From: Chthoniobacter flavus
Lineage (GTDB): Bacteria > Verrucomicrobiota > Verrucomicrobiia > Chthoniobacterales > DYNR01
NCBI GenBank assembly: GCA_020720945.1
Contig: DYNR01000022.1
Span: 1-15,135 of the forward strand
Reading direction: 5' to 3'
Length of the DNA: 15,135 bases
The notes under the pieces are model-generated. The model did not search any database. It was not told the origin of the DNA and was given only the letters and a program-made list of their open reading frames with translations. Positions 7,101-14,292 of this stretch are shown here, one piece after another. Within the stretch, counting starts at the first letter, position 1; each line of letters opens with the position of its first letter. The translations under genes and the position numbers were made by a program.

Positions 7101-8806
7101 AATGGACGCGGGGAGATTTGGCTCTTCTCCGCTCGGCCGCCGGTGCCATCGGGTTGCGCCTGAGCCGCCAAAAAGGGGAAGACGCCCTGGTCGAAGCAAA
7201 CGAAATGGCGTGCCGCGCCGCCGAACAAGCCGAACAAGCGAACCGCGCGAAAAGCACTTTCTTGGCAACGATGAGCCACGAAATCCGCACCCCCCTCAAC
7301 GCGGTCATCGGCATGTCTTCCCTGCTGAAAGACACCTCCCTAGACTCCCAGCAATCCGAATACGCCCGGATGATTTTCAGCGCCAGCAAAACCCTGCTGG
7401 AACTCATCAACGACATCCTCGACTACAGCAAAATCGAAAGCGGCAAGGTCGATTTGGCCAGCGAACCGTTTTCTCTCGATGATGTCATTTTGGAGCCCTT
7501 GGAAATGGTCGCTTCCTACGCGGCAGACAAGGGGCTACAACTCGTTTATTACCTGCCCCCTTCCGCCCCGAAACGCGTCATCGGCGATCGCGTGCGCCTC
7601 AAGCAAATTTTGCTCAACCTGATTTCCAACGGCGTGAAATTCACTTCCGCAGGCTCCGTTTCTCTCCTCGTGGAAACCGAGGTCGCAGAAGACGGAAAAT
7701 GCCGCATCCGCTTCGAGGTGCGCGACACTGGGATCGGTATCGCCGCCACCGTCCTCCCCCGCCTTTTCCAACCGTTCTTGCAGGCGGACTCTTCGATCAC
7801 CAGAAGATACGGCGGCACAGGGCTAGGCTTGGCGATCAGCCGCCGTTTGGTCGCAGAAATGGGAGGGGAAATCGCCGTGGACAGCGAAGAAGGAAGAGGC
7901 TCGGTTTTTTCCTTCACCATCTGCTTGCCTAAAGCTACCCCCGAAACTTCTCCGGACGATTCCCACGCCCGAACCGAAGAACCGACCCCTTCGCTTTCCG
8001 GCAAAAGGGCGCTCCTCGTCACCCGTTCGGAAACCACCGCCCGTTTGCTCCGTGACCACTTGCTCGCATGGGGTGTCCACCCCGTCACCGCGACGGATTT
8101 TGAAAAAGCGAAGTCCATCATGTGGACGCAATCTCCCTTCGATTTTTTGCTCGCCGACATTTCTTGCACGCCTCCGCCTTCTTTCGACATAGCGCCTCCC
8201 GACGGCTCTACCACACCACTCCCGCTGACCGTCATCCTGGAAACCCCGCAAAAAGCTTTTTCGCCCCCCGAAATCGCCGGTGTCATTTTCCAAAAAGTTT
8301 CGCTCCCCTTGCGCCCCAACATCTTACACGAGACGCTGACGGGAAAAACCCACCAGAAACCAACCCTTCCTGCCATCGCCGACCACGGGGAAAAATCCGC
8401 GTCCCCCCCCGCAGACTCCGGCTTGCGGGTGCTCGTCGCCGAAGACAACCCCACGAACCAAAAAGTCTTGAAACTGCTCCTCCGCAAATCCAAGTGCACG
8501 CCCCTGATCGTGGATAACGGGCGCATGGCTCTCGATGCCGTAACGGACGAGGACTTCGATCTCGTCATCCTCGATTTGCAGATGCCCGTGATGGATGGCC
8601 TGACCGCCGTCGCAGAAATTCAAAAACGCTTCCGCGGCGTCAAGCCCCTCCCCGTCCTCATGGCTCTAACCGCCAACGCCTTCGCCGAAGACCGCAAGCA
8701 ATGCATCGCCGCCGGGTTCGACCTCTACGAATCTAAACCCATCACCGCCAGCCGCATCCAAGCAATTTTAGACGAAGTGCAAACGGCAAAAACGAAACGC
8801 TCATGA
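4109..8806 (+). CDS. Membrane hybrid sensor histidine kinase (7TM, extracytoplasmic sensor, PAS x3, GAF, HK, 2 REC)
   Basis: A 1565-residue hybrid kinase. Seven hydrophobic helices lie at about 6-22, 34-55, 59-77, 95-114, 121-139, 165-178 and 192-218; positive charges in alternate loops put the N-terminus outside. Helix 8 (242-262) and helix 9 (419-442) enclose an extracytoplasmic domain of about 155 residues with no family I can name. Then follow PAS domains at about 455-575, 585-700 and 725-845 and a GAF-like domain at 845-1020. The kinase core has H1057 in the H-box (ATMSHEIRTPLNAVIG), an N-box near 1164-1172, G1 DTGIGI from D1206 and G2 GGTGLGLAIS near 1235. A first receiver (about 1298-1410) is degenerate. 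The second (from about 1440) is intact, with E1445/D1446, phospho-acceptor D1489 and a SKP lysine. It should autophosphorylate, pass phosphate to D1489 and then to a separate Hpt protein. The signal is unknown. Confidence 0.93.
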   Translation: MDFLNFSNGVLFLVFAGSLWALRQMGQRQWVPKSLVLAGCAGCLHCWGVLLSFLFPADAWVFAAAESAEILFFLALFDSGRKFLPWWKPGWKTAFFQYAPFVALALVCFAATGWGNSVRGWAGLLFGVTGAWALGWGLLQTAKQTAEKNETRAAQDIARNLRYAGVSSLLLGVAIFWGNGHIETSREYFFTHWENAAHGIFLLVAIAGLSLSSWGVYLYSISESRRTRQSSRWFHAFGTRPVIALALLVLLAGSLLTELVGQRVIEYRKQELVARMQVVAEMLDDENLRDLASSGGEKRSEAYLEVRKQLSDIDALFGDIHRMYLVHLVAGKMVLLVDSASENQAPPPGSTWEQSADIQKKLGSGEALVEGLDGTSTPAGSDWLKVVLPVNAAPLHGLLAMGAELRGMDWLLDYGRTRLAGIALTFLFLLLVLGGILVAHLFSEVNQSMRITRAHYEVALDATRIASWEWDLPSSSLIVDERWNRVTGKEGTVYKQTPEELYALMDPACAALLKEKMGAHLLGETECFDIEFAVAYPPDGENHWLQMTGRVSLRDKEGKPLAMSGTLQSVQDRHLIAQELEENQQKYRSLFDASPAGILFFEEDSGTIIEVNPSFCKLLGYTVQEAKSRNAWELMGLSERNKEREFLELLGEDDVFGPTEKVFFANGGESVSVLLQGVRHMHRNGKDCVLATVQDLREIKKTERRIEEGRLALRRLLQDLESEKTLLAILVQNFSRAVLVEDANGNIRMSNPSFWEVFALSEDEFYGKTSKEVFAACAKEVKNPKAFFSNLDRAKAGQFPEQGYYLVELNDGKIFQMDLVPIQSGHEILGDFWQFRDVTAERRNIRLLESLASLNSTLIDVRLDGESWDEPLEMLGHATDTHRVHVWHIHPSSPSSKENPDEKKLASCVAQWLKTTVHGDGAHGRRMQDIDYEAEGFGEWIRKLSQGVEVRATTEEMTEKQKDFLRETLVHSTLLMPIFVAGDFWGIIGFDDCCHEREWTRGDLALLRSAAGAIGLRLSRQKGEDALVEANEMACRAAEQAEQANRAKSTFLATMSHEIRTPLNAVIGMSSLLKDTSLDSQQSEYARMIFSASKTLLELINDILDYSKIESGKVDLASEPFSLDDVILEPLEMVASYAADKGLQLVYYLPPSAPKRVIGDRVRLKQILLNLISNGVKFTSAGSVSLLVETEVAEDGKCRIRFEVRDTGIGIAATVLPRLFQPFLQADSSITRRYGGTGLGLAISRRLVAEMGGEIAVDSEEGRGSVFSFTICLPKATPETSPDDSHARTEEPTPSLSGKRALLVTRSETTARLLRDHLLAWGVHPVTATDFEKAKSIMWTQSPFDFLLADISCTPPPSFDIAPPDGSTTPLPLTVILETPQKAFSPPEIAGVIFQKVSLPLRPNILHETLTGKTHQKPTLPAIADHGEKSASPPADSGLRVLVAEDNPTNQKVLKLLLRKSKCTPLIVDNGRMALDAVTDEDFDLVILDLQMPVMDGLTAVAEIQKRFRGVKPLPVLMALTANAFAEDRKQCIAAGFDLYESKPITASRIQAILDEVQTAKTKRS
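7271..7315 (+). repeat. Kinase H-box repeat, copy 1 (in kinase 1)
   Basis: These 45 bases encode MSHEIRTPLNAVIGM. They match bases 12752-12796 in kinase 3 at 44 of 45 positions, the only difference being a silent C/T. A second stretch further on (LINDILDYSKIES in kinase 1) also differs at only about 3 of 42 bases from kinase 3. The repeat reflects shared ancestry or gene conversion of the dimerisation domain. The corresponding part of kinase 2 (from 10009) is more diverged. Confidence 0.85.
8803..8806 (+). promoter_or_regulatory. ATGA overlap coupling kinase 1 to kinase 2
   Basis: The ATG of kinase 2 and the TGA of kinase 1 share these bases. Upstream of the ATG the sequence is GCAAAAACGAAACGCTC, without a recognisable Shine-Dalgarno. 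Translation of kinase 2 therefore probably depends on ribosomes terminating on kinase 1, which would tie the amounts of the two kinases together. Confidence 0.7.
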
Positions 8807-11181
8807 CCTCTCCTGGAAAAAATTTTTCCCCCGAATTTTTCCCGCTCCAAATGATGGGCGCGCCGCTCCCTATCGTGTGGGTGGATGCCTCTGGCTCCGT
8901 CTGCAAAAAAAACCGCGCGTCTTCCGGAGCTTTCCCCGACGATTCCTTTTTGCCACCGCAAAACGACCCGGATTGGGCGACTTGGCTGAAACAACTTTTC
9001 GAGGGAAACCCAGTCTCCGAATTTTCTTTCACCCCCCACTCCCTACCTAAAAAAACTTACAAAGCGAGCGGTGTTCTTTCGGAAAACGACAGCTCTGCCG
9101 CCCTCTATTTCTCGGAAACGACGGGGCAATCCGGCCTGCTGGAACGGGCCGAAAACGCCGAACAAAATTTGCTCCACGCCCGGCGGCAGCTAAACCAAAC
9201 CAGCGCCCTCGCCTTGGTCGGAAGCTGGGAATACGATATCCAGAAACGGGTGCTTCAAATGTCTCCCGTCGCCAAACAACTCTACGAAATCCCCGAAGAA
9301 GAAAAGTTGAGCCTAGAAGAGGCCTTGCTGTTTTACAAAGAGGGAGAAAGCAGGGAAGCCATCCAAGATGCCGTCCGCTTCGCCTGCGTGGACGGCGCGT
9401 TTTTCGGCTTGGATTTGGAGTTTGAAGGCAGGGCGGGAACGCTCCGTTGGGTGCGTGCCGTCGGCATCGGAGAGTTTGAAAACGAAGAGTGCGTCCGCCT
9501 CTACGGCTCCCTCCAAGACATCACCGGATACAAAAATCTCCACGCGAAACTCGAGAATGCTCTCGCGGAAGAAAAACGCCAAAACCGTTACATTTCCGAC
9601 CTGAAAAATGCCTTGCCGATAGGGATTTACCAAAAAAATCTCGCCGGAACCATGGTCACCTGCAACCCGGCTTTTACGGATTTGACCGGCTATTCGTCCC
9701 GCGAACTGGCGGAACTCCCCGAGCACGAGAAGGAGGCTGTCGCGACGGCTTGGGGAGAGGACGACCGGGCTCTCGTTTCCGGTATCATCCCGATTTCTCG
9801 CAGGGATGCCACTTTGAAACAAAAAGGGGGACGCGAAATTTCTGCGATCCTCTACAAGTCGCTGCTGCACGACGAAGAGGGGAGACCGATTGGAATCGTC
9901 CAGGCGGTCATGGACATCACCGAACTCAAACAGATGGAACGCGAACTGCGTGCCGCCAAGGTACTTGCAGATAAAGCCAATCTGGCAAAAACGCAGTTTC
10001 TCGCAACCATGAGCCACGAATTGCGGACACCCCTAAACGCGGTCATCGGCATGACATCCCTCCTCCAAGACTCCGACATCGCCGACAAACACAAAAACTA
10101 TGTTTCCACGATCGCTTCGGCTGGCGAAACTCTCTTGGAGCTAATCGGCGACATCCTCAATTACAGCGAAATAGAAAACAGCTCGTTCGTTCTCGCCCCC
10201 AACCCTTTCGACCTAGAAGAAATGCTCTCCGAACTCGCCGAGCAATTCCGCGCGTGCGCCGGACGAAAAAATCTCGAGTTCTCCCACTCCTTCTCCCCGG
10301 AATGCCGGGGGGCTTTCCACGGAGACCGCGCACAAATCAAACGAATCCTCTCAAACTTGCTCGGCAACGCAATCAAGTTCACCCCCTCCGGAAGCGTGCG
10401 CTTTTCGGCTTCCTCCTCGGCAGAAGGAAACGCCGAGCGTTTGGTTTTTTGCGTGGAAGATACAGGGATCGGCATCCCGCCCCATCTGCAACAACATCTT
10501 TTCCAACCATTTACACAAGCGGACTCGTCAAACACCAGGGAATATGGCGGCACGGGACTCGGTTTGGCCATTTCCCAAAAACTCGCGGGAATGATGGGCG
10601 GGGACATCGCATTAAAAAGCTCGTCGAGCGACGGTTCTTCTTTTGTTTTCACGGCTGGCCTCAAGCGCATCCCCTCGGCATCCGAGCCACTTCCACCCGC
10701 CCGTCCCCCCGAAAGCAAGCAACCCGCAGGACACCTCCCATCCGAACTCCCTTTGCAAATTATCGTCGCGGAGGACAACCTCAACAACCAGAAAGTCATC
10801 CGCCTCATTTTGAAACAAGCGGGGTGCAATGCCACCATCGTAGAAAACGGCGCACTGGCACTGGACGCGCTGGAAACCAGCCGCTTCGATGTCGTCATAC
10901 TCGATATGCAAATGCCCGTCATGGATGGCGTGACGGCAATGAAAAAAATCCGGGAAAAATTCGCGGGCAGGCTGGATCGCCCGTATTGCATCGCTCTGAC
11001 CGCGAATGCGTTCGTGGAAGACGAACAAACCTGCATGGCCGCCGGCTTCGACAAGTATTTTTCCAAACCTATCACCGTCTCAAAACTCCGCGCCGCCCTT
11101 GCCGTCGCCGCTGAAAAAACACGCTTTACTTCAAAACCGCACGAAGAGCAAAATAACCCGAACGGAGAGGACGGAAAATGA
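8803..11181 (+). CDS. Soluble hybrid histidine kinase (degenerate PAS, PAS x2, HK, REC)
   Basis: A 792-residue hybrid kinase with no transmembrane segment, so probably cytoplasmic. Residues 1-105 contain a PAS-like beginning (PLPIVWVDASGSVCKKN) that looks degenerate. A PAS_3-like domain follows at about 130-245 (QTSALALVGSWEYDI to GSLQDITGYKN), then a PAS at about 262-378 (LPIGIYQKN to VMDITELKQ), and a short coiled linker. The kinase core has H405 in MSHELRTPLNAVIG, an N-box around 512-522, G1 DTGIGI from D553 and G2 GGTGLGLAIS near 583. The single receiver has E657/D658 and phospho-acceptor D701 (LDMQMPVMDG), with the conserved TANAF and SKP motifs. It lacks an Hpt domain. Start and stop are set by ATGA overlaps with its neighbours. 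It resembles kinase 3 over its full PAS-PAS-kinase-receiver length, so the two probably arose by duplication. The ligand is unknown. Confidence 0.92.
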   Translation: MTSPGKNFSPEFFPLQMMGAPLPIVWVDASGSVCKKNRASSGAFPDDSFLPPQNDPDWATWLKQLFEGNPVSEFSFTPHSLPKKTYKASGVLSENDSSAALYFSETTGQSGLLERAENAEQNLLHARRQLNQTSALALVGSWEYDIQKRVLQMSPVAKQLYEIPEEEKLSLEEALLFYKEGESREAIQDAVRFACVDGAFFGLDLEFEGRAGTLRWVRAVGIGEFENEECVRLYGSLQDITGYKNLHAKLENALAEEKRQNRYISDLKNALPIGIYQKNLAGTMVTCNPAFTDLTGYSSRELAELPEHEKEAVATAWGEDDRALVSGIIPISRRDATLKQKGGREISAILYKSLLHDEEGRPIGIVQAVMDITELKQMERELRAAKVLADKANLAKTQFLATMSHELRTPLNAVIGMTSLLQDSDIADKHKNYVSTIASAGETLLELIGDILNYSEIENSSFVLAPNPFDLEEMLSELAEQFRACAGRKNLEFSHSFSPECRGAFHGDRAQIKRILSNLLGNAIKFTPSGSVRFSASSSAEGNAERLVFCVEDTGIGIPPHLQQHLFQPFTQADSSNTREYGGTGLGLAISQKLAGMMGGDIALKSSSSDGSSFVFTAGLKRIPSASEPLPPARPPESKQPAGHLPSELPLQIIVAEDNLNNQKVIRLILKQAGCNATIVENGALALDALETSRFDVVILDMQMPVMDGVTAMKKIREKFAGRLDRPYCIALTANAFVEDEQTCMAAGFDKYFSKPITVSKLRAALAVAAEKTRFTSKPHEEQNNPNGEDGK
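11164..11170 (+). promoter_or_regulatory. Shine-Dalgarno of the 27-codon bridging ORF
   Basis: GGAGAGG lies inside the 3' end of the kinase 2 gene, 7 bases before the ATG at 11178. It is a far better ribosome-binding site than anything directly ahead of the kinase 3 start at 11258, where the sequence is T-rich. Its spacing fits the micro-ORF and not kinase 3. Confidence 0.6.
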
Positions 11182-11261
11182 TGCCCCCGCCCCCTTCCAC
11201 TCCTCGCAAAAAAACGCCCGGATCACCCGCCGTCCCCGAAGAATTTTCTTTTTACCAATGA
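11178..11261 (+). CDS. 27-aa bridging micro-ORF between kinases 2 and 3
   Basis: This frame begins with two consecutive ATG codons; the first overlaps the kinase 2 stop as ATGA (11178-11181). It ends in a TGA that overlaps the kinase 3 start as ATGA (11258-11261). A GGAGAGG ribosome-binding sequence stands 7 bases upstream. The product would be proline-rich at its start (MMPPPPSTPRKK) and end EEFSFYQ, with no family similarity. The precise fit at both ends suggests it carries ribosomes across the 76-base gap so that kinase 3 is translated by reinitiation; the peptide itself may have no function. Chance cannot be ruled out without comparison to relatives. Confidence 0.4.
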   Translation: MMPPPPSTPRKKTPGSPAVPEEFSFYQ

Positions 11262-14248
11262 ACGACTTACACGCAGCCACTGACGCCTTGCGAAACAACC
11301 GGATCGCGCAAATTATCGGCGAGGCCCAAGATTGTGTCCGTTCCCTTTCGGAAAAGGACAATTCCCCGGAAATCGGAGAGCTGGAAACACTGCTCGGAGA
11401 ACTCGCCGGCTGTCTTTCCAAACGAGGGGGTCCCGAAAAATCTGCATCCAATCGCGGCGGAGAGGTTTTTGGCGAAGGGACGCTCTGCACCATCGATTGG
11501 TGGAAGCAGGAAGAAGAGCTACGGATTCTCCGCACCGCCGTCGAACAAAACCCTTCGACCATCGTCATCACGGACCTCAACGGCAACATCCGCTATGTGA
11601 ACCCGGCCTTCGAAAAAATCACCGGTTACTCGCGGGACGAAGCTCTCGGGCAATCCCCGGCAATTTTGAAATCCGGCAAACAATCCCCTTCTTTCTACAA
11701 GGAAATGTGGGCGACTCTCGCCGCAGGAAAAACCTGGAACGGCTTTTTCCACAACAAGAAAAAAAACGGGAGCTTTTTCTGGGAACTCGCCGTCATTGCC
11801 CCCCTATCGAACGAAGCCGGTCGCACCACCGGCTACATCGCCATCAAGCAGGACATGACACCGCAAAAGGAGGCGGAACTCCGCATCAAAGAGGTCAACT
11901 CCACCCTGATCCGGATGCAAAACCTCTACAACCAAACCAGCGCCCTCGCGATGATCGGCGGCTGGGAACTGGAAATTTCGACGAAAAAAGTCCAGCTTGC
12001 CCCCATCGCCCGCAGGGTCTGGGAACTCCAAGAAAGCCGGGACATCACCATGGAGGAAATGCTCTGTTTCTGCAAAGACGCGCAGGGCAAAGCCGCGCTC
12101 CGCTCCGCCATCGAACGGACGGTGCTGACCTGCGGCTCCTTCGATTTGGAAATGGAAATCGTGACGGCAAAAAGCAACTCTCGATGGGTCCGCGTCGTCG
12201 GGACGGGCGAATTGCACGACGGGATTTGCTCGTCGATCTACGGTGCCGTCCAAGACATCACCAACCAAAAAAACCTCCAGACAAAACTCGAAAACGCACT
12301 CTCCGAAGAAAGGCGACAAAGCCGTTACATCAAAGACCTCACCCACTCCCTCCCGGTCGCTATTTTTCAAAAAGACCTGGAAGGCAATGTCTTAAATTGC
12401 AACATCGCCCTCGAAGAACTGACGGGATACACCAGGGAAGAAATTCTCTCCACCCCCATCGAGCAACGCTACGGCAAGGAAGCCGCCAAAGCGATGAACG
12501 AGGAAGACCACCTGCTTTTTGAAGGCAAACACCCGATTCTGCGAAACGAAAGAACCGTCATCCACAAAAGCGGCAAGGAAGTCCCCGTCATCGTTTCCAA
12601 ATCTCTGCTCCACAACGAAAACGAGGCGGTCATCGGCATCGCCGGCGCCATCATCGACATCACCGAAATCAAAGCTTTGGAAAACGAGTTCCGCGAAGCG
12701 ACCGCCGAAGCCGAACGCGCCAACCGGGCAAAAAGCAATTTCCTCGCCACCATGAGCCACGAAATCCGCACCCCCCTCAATGCGGTCATCGGCATGGCTT
12801 CTCTGCTGGAACAAACCAACATCGACGACAACCAGCGCGAATACACCCACACCATCGTCAGCGCCAGCGAAACCCTCCTCGAACTAATCAGCGACATCCT
12901 CGATTACAGCAAAATCGAAAGCCACAAACTCGAGCTCCATTGCGAAAGCTTCATCTTCGAAGACCTCTTCATGGAGCCGATCAATATGTTTTCCCAGCAG
13001 GCGGCCACCAAAGGGATCGAGCTTTCCCACTACATCGACCCGTCCGTTCCCTATGTTCTTTCCGGGGACCGCGTCCGCATCAAACAGATCCTCCTAAACT
13101 TGCTCAGCAACGCGATCAAGTTCACCCCCTCCGGAGAAGTCACCCTTTCCGTCGAGGTGAAATCCAAAAAAGACGGGCAATACGAGCTGGAATTCTGCGT
13201 CCGCGACTCGGGCATCGGCATCCCGCAAGAAGCGCAGGAAATCCTCTTCCTCCCTTTTTCCCAAGCCGATTCTTCGATCACCCGCCACTACGGCGGCACG
13301 GGCCTCGGTCTGGCCATCTGCAACCAGCTCGTCCGCCTGATGGGCGGCAACATTTCCGTCCGCAGCAAAGTCGGCTTCGGCTCGGAGTTCTCTTTCAATG
13401 TCCTCCTCGCGGAAGGAGAACTCCCGAAATCCGGAACAACAAAACGCAACTCCTTGAACGGCATACGGATGCTGGTCATCGACGATATGCCGATCAACCG
13501 CCAACTCCTCGCCGCTTTCGGGCAAAAATGGGGGATGCGGGTCGCCGAAGCCGACGGCGTGGATTCCGCCCTCGCCCTCCTCGATTCGGGGGAAACCTTC
13601 GACTGCATCATCTTCGACTACCTCATGCCGAAGATGGATGGTGTCGAGCTTGCCGCAAAATTCCGCGAGGCTCCTTCCACCGCCTCCGCCAAACGCATCC
13701 TCCTGAGCTCGATCAACGAAACCTCCCTCCAGCTCCCCGAAGGCCTTTTCTACGCAGCTCTCACAAAACCGCTCCGCCCCTCCCGCCTCTTCGACCTCCT
13801 CCAGTCCGCTTTTGCCGAAACCCAAACTTCTACCTCTGCCGCCGTTATGGACTCCATCGACTTCACCTCTCTACGCATTCTTGTCGCCGAGGATAACCTC
13901 AACAACCGCACCGTCATCCGCCTCCTCCTAAAACAAATCGGCTGCTCTTCCGTGATGGTCGAAAACGGCGCGCTCGCCGTCGATGCCCTGGAAAAGGAAA
14001 ACTTTGACATCGTGATTCTCGATGTGCAAATGCCGGTCATGGACGGGATTTCCGCCATGCGCCTGCTCTGCGAAAAATATGCGGGCGCCGCCCAACGCCC
14101 CTATTTTATCGCCCTGACCGCCAACGCCTTCATCGAAGACGAACAGTTCTGCCTCCAGGCCGGCTTCGACCGCTACATGGCTAAACCCGTCACCCTCACC
14201 CAATTGCGCGAGGCGATCAAACAGGCCAAACAACCGAAAACTTCCTAG
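11258..14248 (+). CDS. Soluble hybrid histidine kinase (PAS x3, HK, 2 REC)
   Basis: A 996-residue hybrid kinase without membrane segments. A helical N-terminus (1-84) precedes three PAS domains: about 85-210 (NPSTIVITDLNGNIRYVNPAF, then a long TWNGFFHNKKKNGSFFWE strand region like NifL-type PAS), 225-340 (QTSALAMIGGWELEI) and 355-475 (LPVAIFQKDLEGN). The kinase core has H501, G1 DSGIGI from D650 and G2 GGTGLGLAI near 679. Receiver 1 keeps D742/D743, D787 and K837, so it looks active; receiver 2 has E878/D879 and D922 in LDVQMPVMDG, then TANAF and AKP. There is no Hpt domain. ATG 11258 is chosen because it overlaps the micro-ORF stop and begins a plausible N-terminus; the frame stays open to 11006 but there overlaps kinase 2. 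No good Shine-Dalgarno precedes it. The second and third PAS, kinase core and last receiver parallel kinase 2. Confidence 0.92.
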   Translation: MNDLHAATDALRNNRIAQIIGEAQDCVRSLSEKDNSPEIGELETLLGELAGCLSKRGGPEKSASNRGGEVFGEGTLCTIDWWKQEEELRILRTAVEQNPSTIVITDLNGNIRYVNPAFEKITGYSRDEALGQSPAILKSGKQSPSFYKEMWATLAAGKTWNGFFHNKKKNGSFFWELAVIAPLSNEAGRTTGYIAIKQDMTPQKEAELRIKEVNSTLIRMQNLYNQTSALAMIGGWELEISTKKVQLAPIARRVWELQESRDITMEEMLCFCKDAQGKAALRSAIERTVLTCGSFDLEMEIVTAKSNSRWVRVVGTGELHDGICSSIYGAVQDITNQKNLQTKLENALSEERRQSRYIKDLTHSLPVAIFQKDLEGNVLNCNIALEELTGYTREEILSTPIEQRYGKEAAKAMNEEDHLLFEGKHPILRNERTVIHKSGKEVPVIVSKSLLHNENEAVIGIAGAIIDITEIKALENEFREATAEAERANRAKSNFLATMSHEIRTPLNAVIGMASLLEQTNIDDNQREYTHTIVSASETLLELISDILDYSKIESHKLELHCESFIFEDLFMEPINMFSQQAATKGIELSHYIDPSVPYVLSGDRVRIKQILLNLLSNAIKFTPSGEVTLSVEVKSKKDGQYELEFCVRDSGIGIPQEAQEILFLPFSQADSSITRHYGGTGLGLAICNQLVRLMGGNISVRSKVGFGSEFSFNVLLAEGELPKSGTTKRNSLNGIRMLVIDDMPINRQLLAAFGQKWGMRVAEADGVDSALALLDSGETFDCIIFDYLMPKMDGVELAAKFREAPSTASAKRILLSSINETSLQLPEGLFYAALTKPLRPSRLFDLLQSAFAETQTSTSAAVMDSIDFTSLRILVAEDNLNNRTVIRLLLKQIGCSSVMVENGALAVDALEKENFDIVILDVQMPVMDGISAMRLLCEKYAGAAQRPYFIALTANAFIEDEQFCLQAGFDRYMAKPVTLTQLREAIKQAKQPKTS
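12752..12796 (+). repeat. Kinase H-box repeat, copy 2 (in kinase 3)
   Basis: This is the partner of the 45-base segment at 7271-7315, identical at 44 positions. It encodes the phospho-accepting histidine and the following helix turn. The two copies are direct repeats about 5.5 kb apart with kinase 2 between them, so recombination between them could in principle delete kinase 2 and fuse kinases 1 and 3 in frame. Confidence 0.85.
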
Positions 14249-14292
14249 TGCCCAGTCGATCTTGACTAGACACAAGTAATCTTTCCCTCTTC
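14249..14292 (+). other. Short gap between kinase 3 and moeB
   Basis: These 44 bases contain a small inverted repeat, AGTC-GATCTT-GACT, and outer arms CTAGT/ACTAG that begin in the kinase 3 stop codon. The arms are only 4-5 bases and no T-run follows directly, so it is a poor terminator. TTGACT is present, but there is no matching -10 at the right distance before the start codon. No Shine-Dalgarno precedes the moeB ATG. Read-through from the kinase genes is plausible. Confidence 0.35.

Noticed and set aside
7549..8568. Minus-strand frame of 339 codons opposite the ATPase/receiver part of kinase 1
   Set aside because: Low-complexity Ser/Arg/Val-rich translation, no domain, opposite a clearly coding kinase.
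11332..12522. Plus-strand frame of 396 codons inside kinase 3
   Set aside because: Arg/Pro/His-rich shadow in a second frame; kinase 3 PAS motifs are in the other frame.
12940..13896. Plus-strand frame of 318 codons inside kinase 3
   Set aside because: The same kind of Arg/Pro-rich shadow; it covers the ATPase domain and receiver 1 of the real gene.
14245..14271. CTAGT...ACTAG inverted repeat as a terminator after kinase 3
   Set aside because: Short arms, a large loop and no T-run following, so it is unlikely to be a stable terminator.
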